From positions 1 through 54,225 of the IMG/VR virus record IMGVR_UViG_3300035034_000721: a stretch of DNA of 54,225 nt. One strand, 5' to 3'. Position numbers and translations under genes: made by a program. Below the pieces are notes generated by a model. The model saw only the letters and a list, made by a program, of their open reading frames with translations, had not been told where the DNA came from and did not search any database. Shown piece after piece: positions 53,201 through 54,225 of the stretch. The first letter of the stretch is position 1, and each line of letters starts with the position of its first letter. The stretch is from a virus.

Positions 53201-54225
53201 CATCGTTGGCAGGGGAGCTAGAAGTTGCACCACCTGATGCAGTTTCCTCCACCCGTAGAGTTCCAATTATTCGATCTCGAATAATGTCACCTTGGGTTTC
53301 AGTATTGGCGCGTAATCGATAGTCGTAGTCACGGGCTATAGGTAAGTTTTCCGAAAAGGTTATTACCTGGTTTAGTCTACCAACGTAAGTGGTCGCTGAC
53401 CCTTGAGTACCATATGGTCTTATAGTAGCTGTAAACTCTTGAAAAGTAGTTATTGGTTCCCATGTAGTTTGCCCACTTATTCTACGCTCTAGCCTTAACT
53501 CAATCGTAACGCTATCATAAGTAAAGCTAGTAGTGCTGGAGTATGTAAATCCTAAAGATGCTGTAATAGTTGTTACACTACTTCCATGTTTGAAATTAGA
53601 GACGATTGCCTTTTGTGCAATGGTAACTGGCATTAAGTTGCTTTCTTTTAAGCCGCCCTGTTCTGGGTCAGGAACACCAATTAAATCTTTAATAAGGTCT
53701 AAAGCATCCTTACTTAATGAGCTACCAAGTATCGAACTAGGGTTAATAATAAATCCGTCGAACTCACCTTTACCGTCTCCAACGGAAAAAACCACGTCCT
53801 CGTTAGAGGTACCAACGTTTTTTCTAATCGAAATAGGGGTGTTACTACGAGCGTCTAAAATAATGGTCGTGTTCCCACTGGACACCGCTAGGGATTCCGT
53901 AACTTGTATGTCGTTTGCAAATATTTGGTCGGTGATTGCCGCACCATTTACGACTAGATTCCCATCGATAACTTCTGCTACTGGCTCCCATGAATCACCA
54001 TCCCAAAACTGTGTCTCTACAAAGCTTGCCGCTTCATTTGAGATTGTAACTCTATCACCTGGTCTGTTTGTGCCTGGCGTTGCACCGTCGGCTACAGAGT
54101 CAGACCATGAAGTACCATTTGCGTAATAATGGCCTGCGCCTCTAGCGCCTTCCACTGTATCGCCCTTATCACCTTTTTCGCCCTCTACTAAATGCTCAGA
54201 CCAATCCGACCAGCCACTATTCGCC
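50289..54225 (-). CDS. large tail fibre/tip attachment protein (5' end outside window)
   Basis: At least 1,312 residues; the frame stays open to the window edge, so the N-terminus is missing. Visible at the truncated end: GEKGDKGDT, a collagen-like stretch, then a DUF1983-like region of lambda-J-type tail tip proteins (QIFANDIQVTESLAVSSG, FSVGDGKGEFDGFIINP). The centre (about 330-1000) carries repeated NGNAATVTNG-type units, an NKTFTGEI unit and GTW/NQ fibre motifs typical of long side fibres. C-terminal 350 residues are beta-rich. Central or side fibre for host attachment. Confidence 0.85.
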   Translation of the reverse strand, partial: ANSGWSDWSEHLVEGEKGDKGDTVEGARGAGHYYANGTSWSDSVADGATPGTNRPGDRVTISNEAASFVETQFWDGDSWEPVAEVIDGNLVVNGAAITDQIFANDIQVTESLAVSSGNTTIILDARSNTPISIRKNVGTSNEDVVFSVGDGKGEFDGFIINPSSILGSSLSKDALDLIKDLIGVPDPEQGGLKESNLMPVTIAQKAIVSNFKHGSSVTTITASLGFTYSSTTSFTYDSVTIELRLERRISGQTTWEPITTFQEFTATIRPYGTQGSATTYVGRLNQVITFSENLPIARDYDYRLRANTETQGDIIRDRIIGTLRVEETASGGATSSSPANDATILIGGSGAISVADGSFTTDQATNKTITISHGSEPNVITHGDGALNVVSRVVLSANGHVNTVNVTNLANSFLGINGNAATASKIISGNSSPNDTAFNNTMSASSGSNRVVNFDGNGANASVWWTNGTAANGAIDAQAGGGLAFWSNNNNGTWQQEVSMTPGNFDVIGNVSAASFVGSLNGNAATVTNGLYTISQLAVNPSGLPTTPNGFGKSGIRFTQAISLFGQTDGALYANAHSSVWQHQIYGDYRSGQIAVRGSNNGTWQAWRTVWDSGNFNPSNHALSRNRSNWSGTGVIDNVVGQLAWKNYGNNHTIFDASNSTSPSNTSVNNTNSQVAWAASYPTLMGWNGGETFGVRVDSARVSDNTTGNAATVTNGVYTTGNQVIGGNKTFTGEIRNNSVWINNDSLNQYNENIRLFNASNGASVIAFGATGTSGAPQTSLLGFSDRFEVRRGLDWKTRVTNGYFESSNFVRAASGFQIGGTTVIESDAKINADKLKNIPTWNQSTTGNAATATTASNLVNGGGIPAGSGNRLISIDSTNAWAYLSLRRSTVTQWDIACFNGGSLELRPNGGNTNVFLFSKAGHLTVAGNITAKPWGNPEVSQAKVLTYADFLPEEPPQGLENTISASWITAGAVQARHLQINGRYDASGDGVKRSFRINPDSEMPMQFSTLNANGTVKDTVFSLDQNGDVFLKGKLSKDTVDIDSIEEPARTAINPYYIGTDDNSTKSITTNQTGTSINTSLPAVSVLGGKCNVSWNLSVSGFYFGDNRNWTAPVWRVRIYRNSVSGTPIVDRVYTGSVSNMRIEGNLYEGSATLDIEDFFLDSNAPSSEVYVLFVTKSGGTPTNITRKFFQASSPLFKRIEMELDYTTLYYNAGGLPSGSISLNQDLRNFQFLSVVGSNDSRDFIGTTLVPVASIVQDFSLSDANDFLLYGNSDATFWRVSPNSSWTILSAKGDSGVIFRISGVNIKEK

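Noticed and set aside
50302-54126. Plus-strand ORFs opposite the tail fibre
   Set aside because: Shadows of the long fibre gene without ribosome sites or promoters.

Overview
This window is part of a lytic tailed-phage genome, most likely a large siphovirus with a T5-type replication module infecting a gammaproteobacterium. The evidence is: (i) replication genes in the T5 kind of set and order (split NAD-dependent DNA ligase, DnaB-like helicase, primase, family A DNA polymerase, D10-like helicase, ssDNA-binding protein, SbcD/SbcC pair, Hjc-type resolvase, D15-like flap nuclease); (ii) ribonucleotide reductase, ThyX, glutaredoxin and several nucleotide hydrolases; (iii) a holin/lysozyme pair; (iv) a lambda-J-like tail fibre on the opposite strand; (v) about two dozen tRNA genes. 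DNA is AT-rich. The marine or gammaproteobacterial host is inference; no host gene is visible.

Layout. 1-12,060: rightward accessory genes, mostly 30-200 codons, many overlapping by ATGA, with recognisable enzymes (SprT-like protease, HAD nucleotidase, calcineurin-like phosphatase, alarmone hydrolase, glutaredoxin). 12,060-18,720: a tRNA array with tRNAs for 19 amino acids (no His seen), interrupted by a few genes (PP-loop/PAPS-reductase-like protein, NADAR protein) and by at least eight structured segments that are not ordinary tRNAs. 18,740-23,200: phosphatase, unknowns and the lysis cassette, with one leftward MazG-like gene. 23,260-30,350: ThyX, VWA protein, dATP/dGTP diphosphohydrolase, DNA-binding proteins and the split ligase. 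30,440-46,740: replication, recombination and nrdA/nrdB. 46,740-54,225: leftward tail genes, ending in a fibre gene that runs off the window.

Transcription. I find 23 sigma70-type promoters, every one with exactly 17 bp between TTGACA/T and TATAAT (TATACT once). Most are followed by a stereotyped leader (ATATATTGAATAGAGAAAGGA-like, which supplies the ribosome binding site). In five, the -35 box is in one arm of a hairpin whose other arm fills the spacer, and base changes between copies preserve the pairing. This and the odd RNAs of the tRNA array are the two most unusual features.

How the genes fit together. Nucleotide supply (NrdA/B, glutaredoxin, ThyX, MazG and DUF5664-type hydrolases, deoxynucleotidase) feeds the polymerase/primase/helicase module; SbcCD, Hjc, flap nuclease and ligase process recombination intermediates. 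The tRNAs, the NADAR protein, the alarmone hydrolase and SprT are plausible counters to host defence or stress responses, but that is inference. The holin and lysozyme end the cycle; the tail proteins include a highly repetitive, probably host-recognition protein.
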